Source: an uncultured bacterium (lineage in GTDB: Bacteria; Bacillota; Clostridia; Oscillospirales; CAG-272). From it: a stretch of DNA of 64,000 nucleotides. Where the stretch lies: the NCBI GenBank assembly GCA_945920215.1, contig CAMEJM010000001.1:62001-126000 (forward strand), written 5' to 3'. The notes beneath the pieces are model-generated. The model was not told the DNA's origin and ran no database searches. It was given only the letters and a program-made list of their open reading frames with translations. The position numbers and the translations under genes are program-made. Below are positions 42,720 to 53,083 of this stretch, piece after piece. The stretch's first letter is position 1. The number at the start of each line of letters is the position of its first letter.

Positions 42720-44690
42720 TTACAGGAGTATCTTCTGCTCCGAGAGCAATTCCTTTGCCGCCTCGACAGCCGCGGCGGCGCTGATCCCGTAAAACTCATA
42801 CAAGTCGCACGGTGAAGCGGGGGTGACCGCCGGATCGCGGATCGCGAGGACTTTACAGCGGAGCGCAGGATTCCTTTGGCGCAAGGCGTCCGTGAGGAGC
42901 ATTCCGGCGCCGCCGTTATAAACGCCCTCTTCCAGAAACACGACTGCCGCCCCTGTCGGGGTATGCGCCGCGATCTGCTCCGCCACCTCCTCCGTCGGGT
43001 TCAGCTCTTGCAGCAAGAGCATTTGCGCCGGAATGCCCTCATCCCTGAGGGTACAGGTTGCCTCCCATGCCTGCACGGCTATCTTACCGTAACTGACGAA
43101 GACAACGCGCGCCTCTCCGTCTGTTGCGCCGGCGCAGCGGATCCCGTAATCGGACTCATCTCCTTGCGGATAAAAGGCAGCTTTCAGCACTTTGCTCTCG
43201 CTTGTATTCGGGTAGCGAATGGCTGTGGGATAGGGGACGTTTGCCGTATCGCGCAGCATCGCGCGCAAGGCGTCAAAGGTGGCGGGGGCATAAATACGGA
43301 TCTGCGGCATCTCGGATAAAAATGCCACGTCGTAAATGCCGTGATGCGTCGCCCCGTCTGCGGGGGCGAGAGAGGCGCGGTCGACAATCATATGCACCGG
43401 CAGATGCTGGAGCGCAATGTCGTGAACGATCTGATCGTAAGCGCGCTGCAAAAAGCTGGAATAGACCACCGGATAGGGCTTAACCCCTGCGGCGGCAAGC
43501 GCGGCGGCAAACGTCAGCGCGTGTCCCTCTGCAATCCCCACGTCGAACAGGCGCCCCGGATACTTCTCGCCGAAAGCTTCAAGCCCGGAGCCGGTAGCCA
43601 TGGCGGGAGTAATGGCGCATACGCTTTCATCTTTTTCCGCAAGGTCGCAGAGGGCTTCCCCGAATACCTCGTGAAACGTCTTTTCCTCCGGGTTGCAATG
43701 CGGATAAATGCAGTGAAAAGCATTGGGGTTTGCTTCCGCCTCGCTCAACCCCTTGCCTTTCACGGTACGCAAATGCACAATCGCGCAGCAGTTTTTCTCC
43801 TTGGCTTCCTCCAGCGCGCGTTTGACCTTGCGGTAATTCCCGCCGTCGTACGGTCCCATATAGGAGAAGCCCATTTCCTCAAAATAGTTGGACTCGTACA
43901 GCATTTTGCGCACGGTGTTGCGAATCCAGCGGGCAAAGCGATACAACGGACGCCCTATCAAGGGGATTTTCCGCAAGAAGCGGCTTGTGCCGCGCTTGAC
44001 GGAGCGATAACTCCGGGAAATGCGCAAACGGGAAACAAGGTGCGGGAATGCCCCCGTCACGCGGGAAATAGACATTTCGTTTTCGTTGAGAATAATTATG
44101 AGAGGCAGATTTTTGTCGCAGTTGTTGAGCGCCTCGTGGGCAAGCCCGCCCGTGAGCGCCCCGTCCCCGATGACGGCGACGGAATAGCGGTTTGATTCCC
44201 CGCGCATAGCGTCCGCCTGCGCGAACCCCAGCGCCGCCGAAATCGAGGTAGAGGAATGACCGGCGCCGAACGGGTCAAACTCGCTTTCTTCCCGCTTGGT
44301 AAACCCGGAAAGTCCGCCGGGGACGCGCAGCGTATCAAAGGCGTCCATGCGCCCGGTGACAATCTTGTGGACGTAGCTCTGATGTCCGACGTCCCAAATC
44401 ACATGATCGCGCGGGGTGTCGAACACGCGGTGAATGGCGAGCGTGAGTTCTACCACGCCCAAGTTGGAAGCGAGATGTCCGCCGTATTCGGCGGTATGGG
44501 AAATCAGAAATTCCCGTATTTCAGCGGCAAGGCGGGGCATATCCTTATCGGGCAGCGCCCGTAAATCTTCGACGCCGTGGATACCGGGAAGCAGTTTTTC
44601 AGGCGACGGGTTCTTTCCCGCGCCGGATATTCTCCCGCACGGATGTACGTTTTTCGTTCCCCCCTGACGGGCGTCGCGCTTTGCTTTCAT
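42720..44690 (-). CDS. dxs: 1-deoxy-D-xylulose-5-phosphate synthase
   Basis: DXS makes the first intermediate of the MEP isoprenoid pathway from pyruvate and glyceraldehyde-3-phosphate. The 656-residue protein has the TPP motif VIGDGALTGGLAHEALNN, the histidine motifs ASNLGVVELTLAIHRV and GAGHSSTSISAALG, and the transketolase-like second half with VDRASLAPADGATHHG. In most DXS proteins this segment reads DRAGLVG.DG.THQG, so the Ser-Leu-Ala-Pro variant is slightly unusual. An N-terminal extension of about 30 residues (to LLPGIHG) is basic. Its ATG overlaps the AraC-family gene stop (ATGA). MEP products feed undecaprenyl phosphate, the substrate cycle of UppP. Confidence 0.94.
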   Translation of the reverse strand: MKAKRDARQGGTKNVHPCGRISGAGKNPSPEKLLPGIHGVEDLRALPDKDMPRLAAEIREFLISHTAEYGGHLASNLGVVELTLAIHRVFDTPRDHVIWDVGHQSYVHKIVTGRMDAFDTLRVPGGLSGFTKREESEFDPFGAGHSSTSISAALGFAQADAMRGESNRYSVAVIGDGALTGGLAHEALNNCDKNLPLIIILNENEMSISRVTGAFPHLVSRLRISRSYRSVKRGTSRFLRKIPLIGRPLYRFARWIRNTVRKMLYESNYFEEMGFSYMGPYDGGNYRKVKRALEEAKEKNCCAIVHLRTVKGKGLSEAEANPNAFHCIYPHCNPEEKTFHEVFGEALCDLAEKDESVCAITPAMATGSGLEAFGEKYPGRLFDVGIAEGHALTFAAALAAAGVKPYPVVYSSFLQRAYDQIVHDIALQHLPVHMIVDRASLAPADGATHHGIYDVAFLSEMPQIRIYAPATFDALRAMLRDTANVPYPTAIRYPNTSESKVLKAAFYPQGDESDYGIRCAGATDGEARVVFVSYGKIAVQAWEATCTLRDEGIPAQMLLLQELNPTEEVAEQIAAHTPTGAAVVFLEEGVYNGGAGMLLTDALRQRNPALRCKVLAIRDPAVTPASPCDLYEFYGISAAAAVEAAKELLSEQKILL

Positions 44691-45469
44691 TCGGGGGTCT
44701 CCTCTCCGCCGGCGGCGGTCGGCGCCCGCCCGGTGACTTTTTTATAGGTTCTGAAAAATGTAGAATAATCGCGGAAGCCGACTGCTTCCCCTACCTCTTT
44801 TGCTCCCATACCGCTCTCCAACAGCGGCTCCGCCATCAGGACGCGAAGATAACCGAGATAGGCGTGCGGGGTCAAGCCGCACTCGTCGCGAAAGGCGCGG
44901 CAAAGATAGAATTTACTGACGCCCGCTTCATCGGACAGGCGATCCAACGTAATATTCTCTTTTGCATGGGAAGCAAGATAAGCCGCGGCGCGCGCCATAG
45001 CGCCCTCCGCCGTCGGAGTATGCTCTGTTTCAGACAGATGCAAGAGCGTCTCCGAAAGCATCAGACGGGCGAGAGGCACCGCCGTTTTCTCCCCTGTGGC
45101 TCTGAGCTGCCACAGGCGGGCAAGGTGTGCGGACAATTCCTCGGACATATCCGCCGCGGCATAGCAACGCCGCCCTCCGAATGGCTTGAGAAGCTGCTCC
45201 CTCTCTCCCCACAGGCACTCCGGCATGAAAGAAAATACACAGCATTCCACCGTCTCCGTACCGGCACCGAAGAAACAGATGTCCCCGCGGGAAAGGAGCA
45301 GGAGAGAGTCCGGCCGGATATCATAGCTTTGACCGCCGACCGAAAAAACGCCATGACCGCTGAAAACAACCGCGATATAATAGGTGCGCGGGCAAAATAT
45401 CCCACGCGGGGGCAACGCCCCGGTGACTTCAATGTCATCGGTGGCAAGCCGTCCTATCGGATATGCCAT
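44687..45469 (-). CDS. AraC-family transcriptional regulator upstream of dxs
   Basis: The 260-residue protein has an N-terminal cupin-like domain (SGHGVFSVGGQSYDIRPDSL) and a C-terminal AraC double helix-turn-helix: RLSDEAGVSKFYLCRAFRDECG and EVGEAVGFRDYSTFFRTYKKVTG. It is translationally coupled to dxs. A regulator/dxs pair is uncommon, and whether it controls dxs is unknown. AAAGGAG lies 7 bases before the ATG. Confidence 0.85.
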   Translation of the reverse strand: MAYPIGRLATDDIEVTGALPPRGIFCPRTYYIAVVFSGHGVFSVGGQSYDIRPDSLLLLSRGDICFFGAGTETVECCVFSFMPECLWGEREQLLKPFGGRRCYAAADMSEELSAHLARLWQLRATGEKTAVPLARLMLSETLLHLSETEHTPTAEGAMARAAAYLASHAKENITLDRLSDEAGVSKFYLCRAFRDECGLTPHAYLGYLRVLMAEPLLESGMGAKEVGEAVGFRDYSTFFRTYKKVTGRAPTAAGGEETPE

Positions 45470-45523
45470 AGCCGCTCCTTTCTTTCATGTTACAAATCAG
45501 ATATACTTTCCGGAAAAAGGCGG

Positions 45524-47179
45524 TCAGTTCTCCTGTCTGTCCTTTTTGGTCCGTATACGTTTTTTGACCGTTCTTTTGATAAAAATCATGGTGAGAGTAG
45601 CAACGGCGGCAACCCCAAGCGTAGCGCAGGGGATGACGACTGCCAACACGGGGAATTCGTTGACCGTGACGTTACAGGACTTGATAAAGCCCTCGAAATG
45701 AGTCAGAATCTCCTCCGGAGAATCCCCTCCGACGGTCCCCGCATTCACACAGCGCAACGTCTGATCAGGGGCAACCATGGCAACTATGACGGCACCGTAC
45801 TCTCCGAGAACACCGTCAGCCGGCAGACTGCATAACGCCGCATTCCCTTTCATGGTACTGATGCGCACTTCGCTCGCACGGTTGGCAACGGCGAGCATTG
45901 CCGCGCCTGTGGCGGAAAGCCGCAGAGCCGTTCCGTCGTTGACCACTAACTGACACCCGGCGGAGCGGTACAGAAAACCGACCAGATACCCCTCCGTCTC
46001 AAAGGAGGACTGCGTTAGGGTGACGCTTGAAGCATTGGCATAAAACCCCGTATGATAAAAGGTAGCCGCATACGTCTCATATTCCTTTCGGCATTCCTCG
46101 ACGTATGTCTCAAACGAGCCGTAAGCTTCGGAGAGTTGCGCCGCGTTTTCTTCCCACTTTCTTTTCAGCACGCCCTCCCGCATTGCCTCAAAGCCGTCGC
46201 CGAAAACCTGGAGTTTGCTTTTGCGGCAACGGAAAAGACCGGGGTTTTCGGGACTTATCGCAATCCCGTTCTGATAGGAACGGATACTCAAAATGGAGTC
46301 CGAAATATCGGCGTCTCCTTCGAGATACATACCTCCCAGGACTTCGGAGGCAATCAGATAACTGCCGCCCGTAATGCTGAGTTTTCCTCCCTCAAGCACA
46401 TTCAAGCAGGTGTTTGCACCCGTGACCTGCAAAAGGCTGTTACGGACAGTCATATTCCCGCTGCACTCCATAAACGCGTTTGCCACGGGATATGGGGTGG
46501 AATACTGCAGGGAGCTGTTGGAAACCGAGAGCTCGGAGGTCGCGTAAAACACCGCGCCGAATTGCTCGTTCTTTCCGCGCGAAAAGGTTAGCTGAAACAA
46601 ACTGTCCGAAACAGAGACGCGCGTGGCGCCGAAGCATACGTCTGTTACGCCGTCAAGGCTCTCGGCACGAACGGTACTGCGACCGGAGACGGTCAGCGCG
46701 CCCTCCTGAATCTGCACATAGCCGGTGCCGCCCGCCATGCCGCGAAAAGTGACATTCGCGTTTTGGATGACGACATTGCCGGACTTGATATAGATCCCCC
46801 AATTCAGAGTCACATTACCGCGCAGATACACGGTTACGTCGTCGCGTGCGGAAATCACGGAATACGTCTTGCCGTCGCTTGAAGAACCGGAGGTAAGCTC
46901 CAGATCCTGCAAGGTCAGGGTGTTCCTGTTCGGGTCGTACACGGCACGCGGCACAGCGTCCGGGTTCTCGGTACAATCCCCCAGAATATCCTCACAGTTT
47001 TCGGAGGTCACAAGGGTATCCCCCACATACACGCCGTAGTCGGTCTTTTCTTTGTCTTCCTCTTTCTCTTCACTCTGCGAATCAAGGGCGAAAACGGAAA
47101 TCGCCGAAAGAGCAAGCAACAGAAAGACAACCAACAGGGTCGAAAACAGCCGGGTCAGCCGGCGTACAGGCGCACGCAT
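45524..47179 (-). CDS. Membrane-anchored beta-helix-like surface protein
   Basis: The 551-residue protein has a Sec signal peptide (basic MRAPVRRLTRLF then LLVVFLLLALSAISVFA), a long beta-rich part with repeated short strands (VTLNWGIYIKSGNVVIQNANV overall pattern V.I.N..V), and a C-terminal membrane helix (VLAVVIPCATLGVAAVATLTMIF within residues 505-535) with a basic tail. The repeats suggest a right-handed beta-helix or a carbohydrate-binding domain of the kind annotated in gut Clostridia. Specific ligands are unknown. The ATG overlaps the tgt stop (TAATG), placing it at the end of the mutS-mutL-tgt operon; there is no obvious functional link. Confidence 0.6.
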   Translation of the reverse strand: MRAPVRRLTRLFSTLLVVFLLLALSAISVFALDSQSEEKEEDKEKTDYGVYVGDTLVTSENCEDILGDCTENPDAVPRAVYDPNRNTLTLQDLELTSGSSSDGKTYSVISARDDVTVYLRGNVTLNWGIYIKSGNVVIQNANVTFRGMAGGTGYVQIQEGALTVSGRSTVRAESLDGVTDVCFGATRVSVSDSLFQLTFSRGKNEQFGAVFYATSELSVSNSSLQYSTPYPVANAFMECSGNMTVRNSLLQVTGANTCLNVLEGGKLSITGGSYLIASEVLGGMYLEGDADISDSILSIRSYQNGIAISPENPGLFRCRKSKLQVFGDGFEAMREGVLKRKWEENAAQLSEAYGSFETYVEECRKEYETYAATFYHTGFYANASSVTLTQSSFETEGYLVGFLYRSAGCQLVVNDGTALRLSATGAAMLAVANRASEVRISTMKGNAALCSLPADGVLGEYGAVIVAMVAPDQTLRCVNAGTVGGDSPEEILTHFEGFIKSCNVTVNEFPVLAVVIPCATLGVAAVATLTMIFIKRTVKKRIRTKKDRQEN

Positions 47180-48315
47180 TACATCACCGACCGCGCACCG
47201 AGCTGTTCGATGTGCGCATGATAGAATTGTTCGAAGCAATGATTGTCAAGTGCATCTCTTATCCTCTGCATCAGTTCGTTATAGAAATACAGGTTGTGCA
47301 GCACGCACAGGCGCATTCCCAATGCCTCGCGGGCTTTGAAAAGGTGACGGATATAGGAACGGGAGTAGTGCCGGCAGGCGGGACAGCCGCAGGCGGGGTC
47401 AATCGGGCGCGGGTCTGCGAAATACTGCTCGTTGTTGATATTCATTTTCCCGTGCCATGTAAAGAGGTTGCCGTGGCGGGCGTTGCGGCTGGGCATGACG
47501 CAGTCGAAGAAATCAATACCGCGGCGCACGCCCTCCAGAATGTTCTGCGGAGTACCGACCCCCATCAGATACCGCGGCTTTTCCTTGGGCATATACGGCT
47601 CCACCGTCTCGATGATGTGATACATCACCTCGGTTTCCTCTCCGACCGCAAGGCCGCCGATGGCATAGCCGTCCAGATCCAGCTCCCGCGTGCGGAGCAT
47701 ATTCTCCACGCGCAAATCCTCATAAGTGCCGCCTTGATTGATACCGAACAGCATCTGGTGCGGATTGACGGTATCTGGCAGAGCGTTGAGGCGCGCAAGC
47801 TCATCTTTGCAACGCTTGAGCCAGCGCACCGTGCGCTCGCTTGACTGCTTGACGTAACTGTACGTCGCCGGGTTTTCCACGCACTCGTCAAACGCCATGG
47901 CGATGGTGGAGCCGAGGTTGGACTGAATCTGCATACTCTCCTCGGGGCCCATGAAGATGTGTGCGCCGTCCATGTGGGAATTGAACTGCACTCCCTCCTC
48001 GCTGATACGGCGGAGCTTGGCAAGCGAAAAGACCTGAAATCCGCCGGAGTCGGTCAGGATAGGCTTCTCCCAATTGAAGAATTTGTGCAAGCCCCCCATG
48101 CGGCGGATCAGCGCGTCGCCCGGTCGGATATGCAGGTGATAGGTATTGGAAAGCTCCACCTGACAATTCAGTTCCCGCAAATCCATGGTAGAGACGCCGC
48201 CCTTGATTGCGGCGCTGGTGCCTACATTCATGAATACGGGCGTTTCGATCACGCCGTGCACGGTGGTCATTCTTCCGCGCCGGGCGTTGCCCTCGGTTGT
48301 AATCAGTTCAAACAT
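47179..48315 (-). CDS. tgt: tRNA-guanine transglycosylase
   Basis: Tgt exchanges guanine 34 for a queuosine precursor or queuine in GUN tRNAs. The 378-residue protein has the catalytic and substrate loops ILTDSGGFQVFSL, AFDECVENPATYSY and QGGTYEDLR, plus the zinc site CGCPACRHYSRSYIRHL. No queF, queC, queD or queE genes are in the window. It lies 20 bases after mutL and ends overlapping the beta-helix gene. Confidence 0.96.
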   Translation of the reverse strand: MFELITTEGNARRGRMTTVHGVIETPVFMNVGTSAAIKGGVSTMDLRELNCQVELSNTYHLHIRPGDALIRRMGGLHKFFNWEKPILTDSGGFQVFSLAKLRRISEEGVQFNSHMDGAHIFMGPEESMQIQSNLGSTIAMAFDECVENPATYSYVKQSSERTVRWLKRCKDELARLNALPDTVNPHQMLFGINQGGTYEDLRVENMLRTRELDLDGYAIGGLAVGEETEVMYHIIETVEPYMPKEKPRYLMGVGTPQNILEGVRRGIDFFDCVMPSRNARHGNLFTWHGKMNINNEQYFADPRPIDPACGCPACRHYSRSYIRHLFKAREALGMRLCVLHNLYFYNELMQRIRDALDNHCFEQFYHAHIEQLGARSVM

Positions 48316-48334
48316 GACGGTTCCTTATATAATA

Positions 48335-50347
48335 TTATTTGATACGGTCGAAAAATTTATCCAGTTCCCGCTTGGTCAAGCGGTATGCGATCGGGCGCCC
48401 GTGCGGACATACCGTGACGTCCGGCAACGCCAGTACCTGACGGATCAGATGGTCAAGCTGCGCCTCACCGTACGCCCGCCCGCCTTTGATCGCCGCCTTG
48501 CACGCGATCTGATACAGCGCGCGTTCCCTGCGCTTGGCTTCCGTGACCTCGGGGTTTCCAGACCCGTCGGACAGTTCTGCCACCATGGTTCCGAAGAGTT
48601 CTGCGGCGTCGGAGACGGACACCGAATCCGGAACGGATACAAGGGAAACTCCCCCTGCCTCGTGCAAAAACGAAAAGCCGACCCGACCGAGTTCTTCTTC
48701 GTTTTCAAGCGCCGCCGACAACTCCTCCGGCGTAAGGTTCACGCGCAGGGGAATCAGAAGCCCCTGAGAGGCGACCCTACCGTCGCTTTTCTGTCGGCGC
48801 AGCATTTCCTCAAACAGGATCCGCTCATGAGCGGCGTGCTGGTCTATGACCAACACCTCCTCCCCGACTTCCACAAAGAGATATGTACGGAACGCTTCCC
48901 CGATAAATCGGTATTCCGGCACGGCAGGCGCGCACGCTTCCGCGTTGCTTGCGGGGGAACCGCCCTGCCCCTCCGGAGTCTCGACAGAGGCGGCGGTATG
49001 CCCGCTCTCCTGCCGGGGCTGTACGGCGGCAGAGACGGCATCCGTCGGAAAAGCAGACGGGAATTTCGCTTGGTGCGGCGGCACCTGTTCCTGCGCTTTC
49101 AGGTCGGAAAGGGTCATATCCGCAGATAAAGACGCCTTTTCCGCCTCGCTTATCTGCTTCAGAAAAGCAAGCGACGCGGCGGGGCTGAGTTCCTGTGCCT
49201 GCGGCGCGGCGGGAGGCGCGGAATGTTTGGGCGCCGGTACCGACGGCGGCATTTTCAACTGGGTTGCCTTATCCTGCCCGCCGACGGGAACAAAGGCGTT
49301 CTGCGCCGGAGGGTGCCGGAAAGACGGCTGCTGCGACAGCTTCAGCTCCGGGCGCTCGGTATTCTGCTCCAGAGCGGCGCGCACCGCCCAGTAAACCGCC
49401 TCAAAGACCTTGCGTTCATCCGAGAAACGCACCTCCAGCTTTGCGGGATGCACATTGACGTCCACGTGGCGCGGGTCTATTTTCAGATACAGCGTGCAGA
49501 CGGGATACCTCTCCGGCGCCATATAGGAAGTGTAGGCGCGTTCGAGCGCCGCCATCACCGTTTTGCTCTTGACGTATCTGCCGTTGATAAATACGTTCTG
49601 CATATTGCGGTTGCCGTAGGAATTATCGCTGCGCCCCACGTAACCGCTGACGCCAACGCCCTCTCCTTCTCCGTCCACGGCAAGCAGACGGCCGGCGAAA
49701 TCACGCCCGTAGAGGGCATAGAGCACGTTGCGGATATCTCCGTCCCCCGCCGTTGCAAAGCGCATCTGACCGTCCACAAGGAAACGGAACGCGATTTCGG
49801 GGTGAGACATGACCACCTTTTCCATCTGGGCGGTACACGCCATGGCTTCGCTCGAATCTTTTTTTAGAAATTTGCGCCGCGCCGGAACCCTCCCGAACAG
49901 ATTCTCCACCAGCACGGTGGTGCCGTCCGCGGCGCCCACCTCGCTCACCTCGGTGACCGAGCCGCCCTCCGCACGCAGCATGGTGGCGCTCTTCGCCTCA
50001 TGCGTTTTGGAAATCAGGGTAATATCCGACACGGAGGAGATAGCGGCAAGCGCCTCGCCGCGGAAGCCGAGGGTCATAATCCCGTTCAAGTCGTCGGCGT
50101 TTTTGATTTTGCTGGTGGCGTGGCGGCGGAGCGCCACGGGCATATCCTCCGCGTCCATGCCGCAGCCGTCGTCGGTCACGCGGATAGAACGCACGCCTCC
50201 CGCCCGAATCTCGGCGGTGATATGCGTGCCGCCCGCGTCAATGGCGTTTTCAAGAAGTTCTTTCAGAACCGAGGCGGGTCTGTCCACCACTTCTCCGGCG
50301 GCAATCAGATTGGCGATATCAAAGCTGAGGACGTTGATTTTCCCCAT
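48335..50347 (-). CDS. mutL: DNA mismatch repair protein MutL
   Basis: The 670-residue protein has the GHKL ATPase N-terminus (IAAGEVVDRPASVLKELLEN, NAIDAG, DDGCGM, GFRGEAL), a proline/alanine-rich linker (about 340-470) and the C-terminal endonuclease domain with DQHAAHERILFEEM, the DQHAxxExxxxE metal motif of nicking MutL proteins in bacteria without MutH. It follows mutS by 44 bases. GGAG lies 9 bases before the ATG. Confidence 0.97.
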   Translation of the reverse strand: MGKINVLSFDIANLIAAGEVVDRPASVLKELLENAIDAGGTHITAEIRAGGVRSIRVTDDGCGMDAEDMPVALRRHATSKIKNADDLNGIMTLGFRGEALAAISSVSDITLISKTHEAKSATMLRAEGGSVTEVSEVGAADGTTVLVENLFGRVPARRKFLKKDSSEAMACTAQMEKVVMSHPEIAFRFLVDGQMRFATAGDGDIRNVLYALYGRDFAGRLLAVDGEGEGVGVSGYVGRSDNSYGNRNMQNVFINGRYVKSKTVMAALERAYTSYMAPERYPVCTLYLKIDPRHVDVNVHPAKLEVRFSDERKVFEAVYWAVRAALEQNTERPELKLSQQPSFRHPPAQNAFVPVGGQDKATQLKMPPSVPAPKHSAPPAAPQAQELSPAASLAFLKQISEAEKASLSADMTLSDLKAQEQVPPHQAKFPSAFPTDAVSAAVQPRQESGHTAASVETPEGQGGSPASNAEACAPAVPEYRFIGEAFRTYLFVEVGEEVLVIDQHAAHERILFEEMLRRQKSDGRVASQGLLIPLRVNLTPEELSAALENEEELGRVGFSFLHEAGGVSLVSVPDSVSVSDAAELFGTMVAELSDGSGNPEVTEAKRRERALYQIACKAAIKGGRAYGEAQLDHLIRQVLALPDVTVCPHGRPIAYRLTKRELDKFFDRIK

Positions 50348-50391
50348 AACGGCTCCTTTCTCCGTTGTTCCGATATGTACTTAACAGCGTG

Positions 50392-53028
50392 TTATGTAGT
50401 CAGGATTTTTTTCAGCGTATAAATGAAGTTCATGGCTTCGATCGGCGTCAGCGTATCCAGATTGACCGCGCGGAGTTTTTCGGCGACCTCTTCCGCTTCG
50501 CTCTCCTTAAGCCCTGTCAGCAGGTCCGGCTCCTGTTCCGCCGCCGCGGAGGCGCGGACGGGGGCGCCGGCAACGGGCGTCTCTCCCGCTTCAATGCCGG
50601 CGAGGATTTCACGCGCGCGGCGAATGACCTCGTTGGGAACACCCGCCAGCTTCGCGACTTCGATCCCGTAGCTGTCGTCGGTGGCGCCGCGTACGATTTT
50701 ACGCAGGAACGAAATGGTATCGCCGTGCTTCTTGGCGGCGATATGATAATTGACCACGCCGTCGCAGATGCCCTCCAGCACCGTCAGTTCATGGTAGTGC
50801 GTAGCGAACATGGCGCGGGCGCCGAGCTTTTTGCCCGCGGTATATTCCACCACGGCGCGGGCGATGGACATCCCGTCATAGGTGCTGGTGCCCCGCCCCA
50901 CCTCGTCGTACACGATGAGGGATTTACGGGTGGCGTTTTTGAGAATGTTGGCGACCTCGTTCATCTCCAGCATGAAGGTGGATTGCCCGGAGGCAAGATC
51001 GTCAGACGCGCCGACGCGGGTAAAGACCCTGTCGACAATTCCGATCCTGGCGTCCTTGGCAGGGACGAAAGAACCGATCTGCGCCATGACGGCAATCAGA
51101 GCAACCTGCCGCATATAGGTGGATTTACCTGCCATGTTGGGGCCGGTAATCAGCATCATGCGGTCGGTGGAGGTATTGAGATGGGTGTCGTTGGGGACAA
51201 AATAACTGTCCTCAACAAAGCGCTCCACCACGGGGTGACGTCCGTCGCGGATTTCGATCACGTCGGAAAGGTCCACCTCGGGGCGGCAGTAATTCTGCTT
51301 CACGGCAACGTCTGCAAGAGACATATACACGTCGAGCGAGGCAATCGCGGCGGCGGCGGACTGGATCCGCGAGGCTGCCTTGACCACGGTTTCGCGCAGC
51401 TCTCCGAACAAGGCGAATTCAAGCGCGCAGAGCTTATCCGCGGCGCCCAAAACCGTGCTTTCCAGCTCCTTGAGCTCCTGCGTGATATAGCGCTCGCAGT
51501 TGGTCAGGGTTTGCTTGCGCACATAGTGCGCGGGCGCCGCCTCGCTCTGGGAGCGCGGAATTTCAATGTAATAACCGAACACCTTATTGAAGCCGACGCG
51601 CAGGGTCTTGATGCCCGTCTGTTCCTTTTCCCGCGCTTCAATCTGTTCCAGTACCGCGCCGGAGTCCCGGCTGACGGAACGGAGATAATCCACGTCCGGG
51701 TGATACCCCTCGCGGATCATACCGCCCTCCCGGACGGTGAACGGAGGCGTGTCGACCAATGCACGGTCGAGCAAGTCATGCAAATCTTCAAGTGTGTCCA
51801 GCGACGCGGCAATCTCTCGCACCGTACGGCTCTGTGCGCCGCCCAACAATTCCTTGATTGCCGGGAGAGGGGCAATGCTCTGACAGATGGCGCGCAGGTC
51901 CTTGGCATTGGCGGTGCCGTACACCGCCTTGGCGGTCAGGCGCTCCAAATCCAAAATCCCGGAAAGAAGCCCGCGCAGCTCCTCGCGGAGCATGAAGCTG
52001 TCCGCAAATTCCGCAACCGCCGCCTGACGGTTCAGAATGGCGGGCACGCTGATGAGCGGGCGGGTCAGCCACGAACGCAGAAGACGCGCGCCCAAACAGG
52101 TTTCCGTATGGTCGAGCACCCACAAAAGGGTCCCGCGCTTCTCCTTGGTGCGCATACTTTCTGTCAACTCCAGGTTGCGGCGGGTGGCGCTGTCCAGCTC
52201 CATATACTGCCCGTCGGTATAAACGCTGAGTTCGCGCACAAAGGTCGGCTCGCACATCTGAGTATCGCGGATATATGCAAGCAACGCGCCGACGGCAGAG
52301 CAAAGGGTAGGCGTGGCAAGCGCCGCAGAAGCCTCCCCGAAGCACTCCTCCGTGAGAATTTCCGCCGCCGCGGGGTCAAACAGTTTTGCCTTGGCGGGGG
52401 TGAGCATGGCGCCCAGACGCGAGGCGAGAAAATCTCCGATTTCACCGAGAGACGCCGCCTCCGCATTGGTAATGACCTCACGCGGCGCGTAAATCGCCAA
52501 CTCGTTGCAGATACGCCCGTCGCGGTTCTCCCCCTCGATTTCGGTGACATAGACCTGCCCTGTGGAAATATCGGCAAAGCCGACGCCCACGCTGTGGCTG
52601 CCGTAGCAGAGAGAAGCAAGGAAATTGTGCTGCCCCTCGCTGAGCAGACTGCCGTCGGTTATGGTGCCGGGGGTGACAACTCGGATGACCTCCCGTTTGA
52701 CAATTCCCTTTGCCAGCGCCGGGTCCTCCATCTGCTCGCAGACGGCGACCTTGAAGCCCGCCTCCACCAAACGCCCGAGATAGACGTCCGACTTATGGAA
52801 CGGAATGCCGCACATGGCAGCGCGGCGCCCGTCGCCGCAATCCCTTGCGGTGAGGGTCAGCTCCAGTGCACGGGAGGCTTTCAGGGCGTCCTCAAAAAAC
52901 ATCTCGTAGAAGTCGCCGAGACGGTACATGAGAATATAATCGTCATACTGTTCCTTGACCGCAAGATACTGCTGCATCATCGGAGAGGGATCGGTCAGAT
53001 CCGCACGCTTTTCAACTACGTCTGCCAT
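50392..53028 (-). CDS. mutS: DNA mismatch repair protein MutS
   Basis: The 878-residue protein has the mismatch-recognition N-terminus with LAVKEQYDDYILMYRLGDFYEMF (Phe-x-Glu wedge within GDFYEMF), core and clamp domains, and the ATPase with Walker A GPNMAGKSTYMRQ, Walker B YDEVGRGTSTYDG and FATHYHEL. The length is standard. It lies 55 bases after ylbF and upstream of mutL in one long operon. Confidence 0.97.
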   Translation of the reverse strand: MADVVEKRADLTDPSPMMQQYLAVKEQYDDYILMYRLGDFYEMFFEDALKASRALELTLTARDCGDGRRAAMCGIPFHKSDVYLGRLVEAGFKVAVCEQMEDPALAKGIVKREVIRVVTPGTITDGSLLSEGQHNFLASLCYGSHSVGVGFADISTGQVYVTEIEGENRDGRICNELAIYAPREVITNAEAASLGEIGDFLASRLGAMLTPAKAKLFDPAAAEILTEECFGEASAALATPTLCSAVGALLAYIRDTQMCEPTFVRELSVYTDGQYMELDSATRRNLELTESMRTKEKRGTLLWVLDHTETCLGARLLRSWLTRPLISVPAILNRQAAVAEFADSFMLREELRGLLSGILDLERLTAKAVYGTANAKDLRAICQSIAPLPAIKELLGGAQSRTVREIAASLDTLEDLHDLLDRALVDTPPFTVREGGMIREGYHPDVDYLRSVSRDSGAVLEQIEAREKEQTGIKTLRVGFNKVFGYYIEIPRSQSEAAPAHYVRKQTLTNCERYITQELKELESTVLGAADKLCALEFALFGELRETVVKAASRIQSAAAAIASLDVYMSLADVAVKQNYCRPEVDLSDVIEIRDGRHPVVERFVEDSYFVPNDTHLNTSTDRMMLITGPNMAGKSTYMRQVALIAVMAQIGSFVPAKDARIGIVDRVFTRVGASDDLASGQSTFMLEMNEVANILKNATRKSLIVYDEVGRGTSTYDGMSIARAVVEYTAGKKLGARAMFATHYHELTVLEGICDGVVNYHIAAKKHGDTISFLRKIVRGATDDSYGIEVAKLAGVPNEVIRRAREILAGIEAGETPVAGAPVRASAAAEQEPDLLTGLKESEAEEVAEKLRAVNLDTLTPIEAMNFIYTLKKILTT

Positions 53029-53083
53029 GAGGTGCCTTTCGTGATTCTTTCTGTTTCGGTTTGATTTGTTCGGGGCTTTGAAG

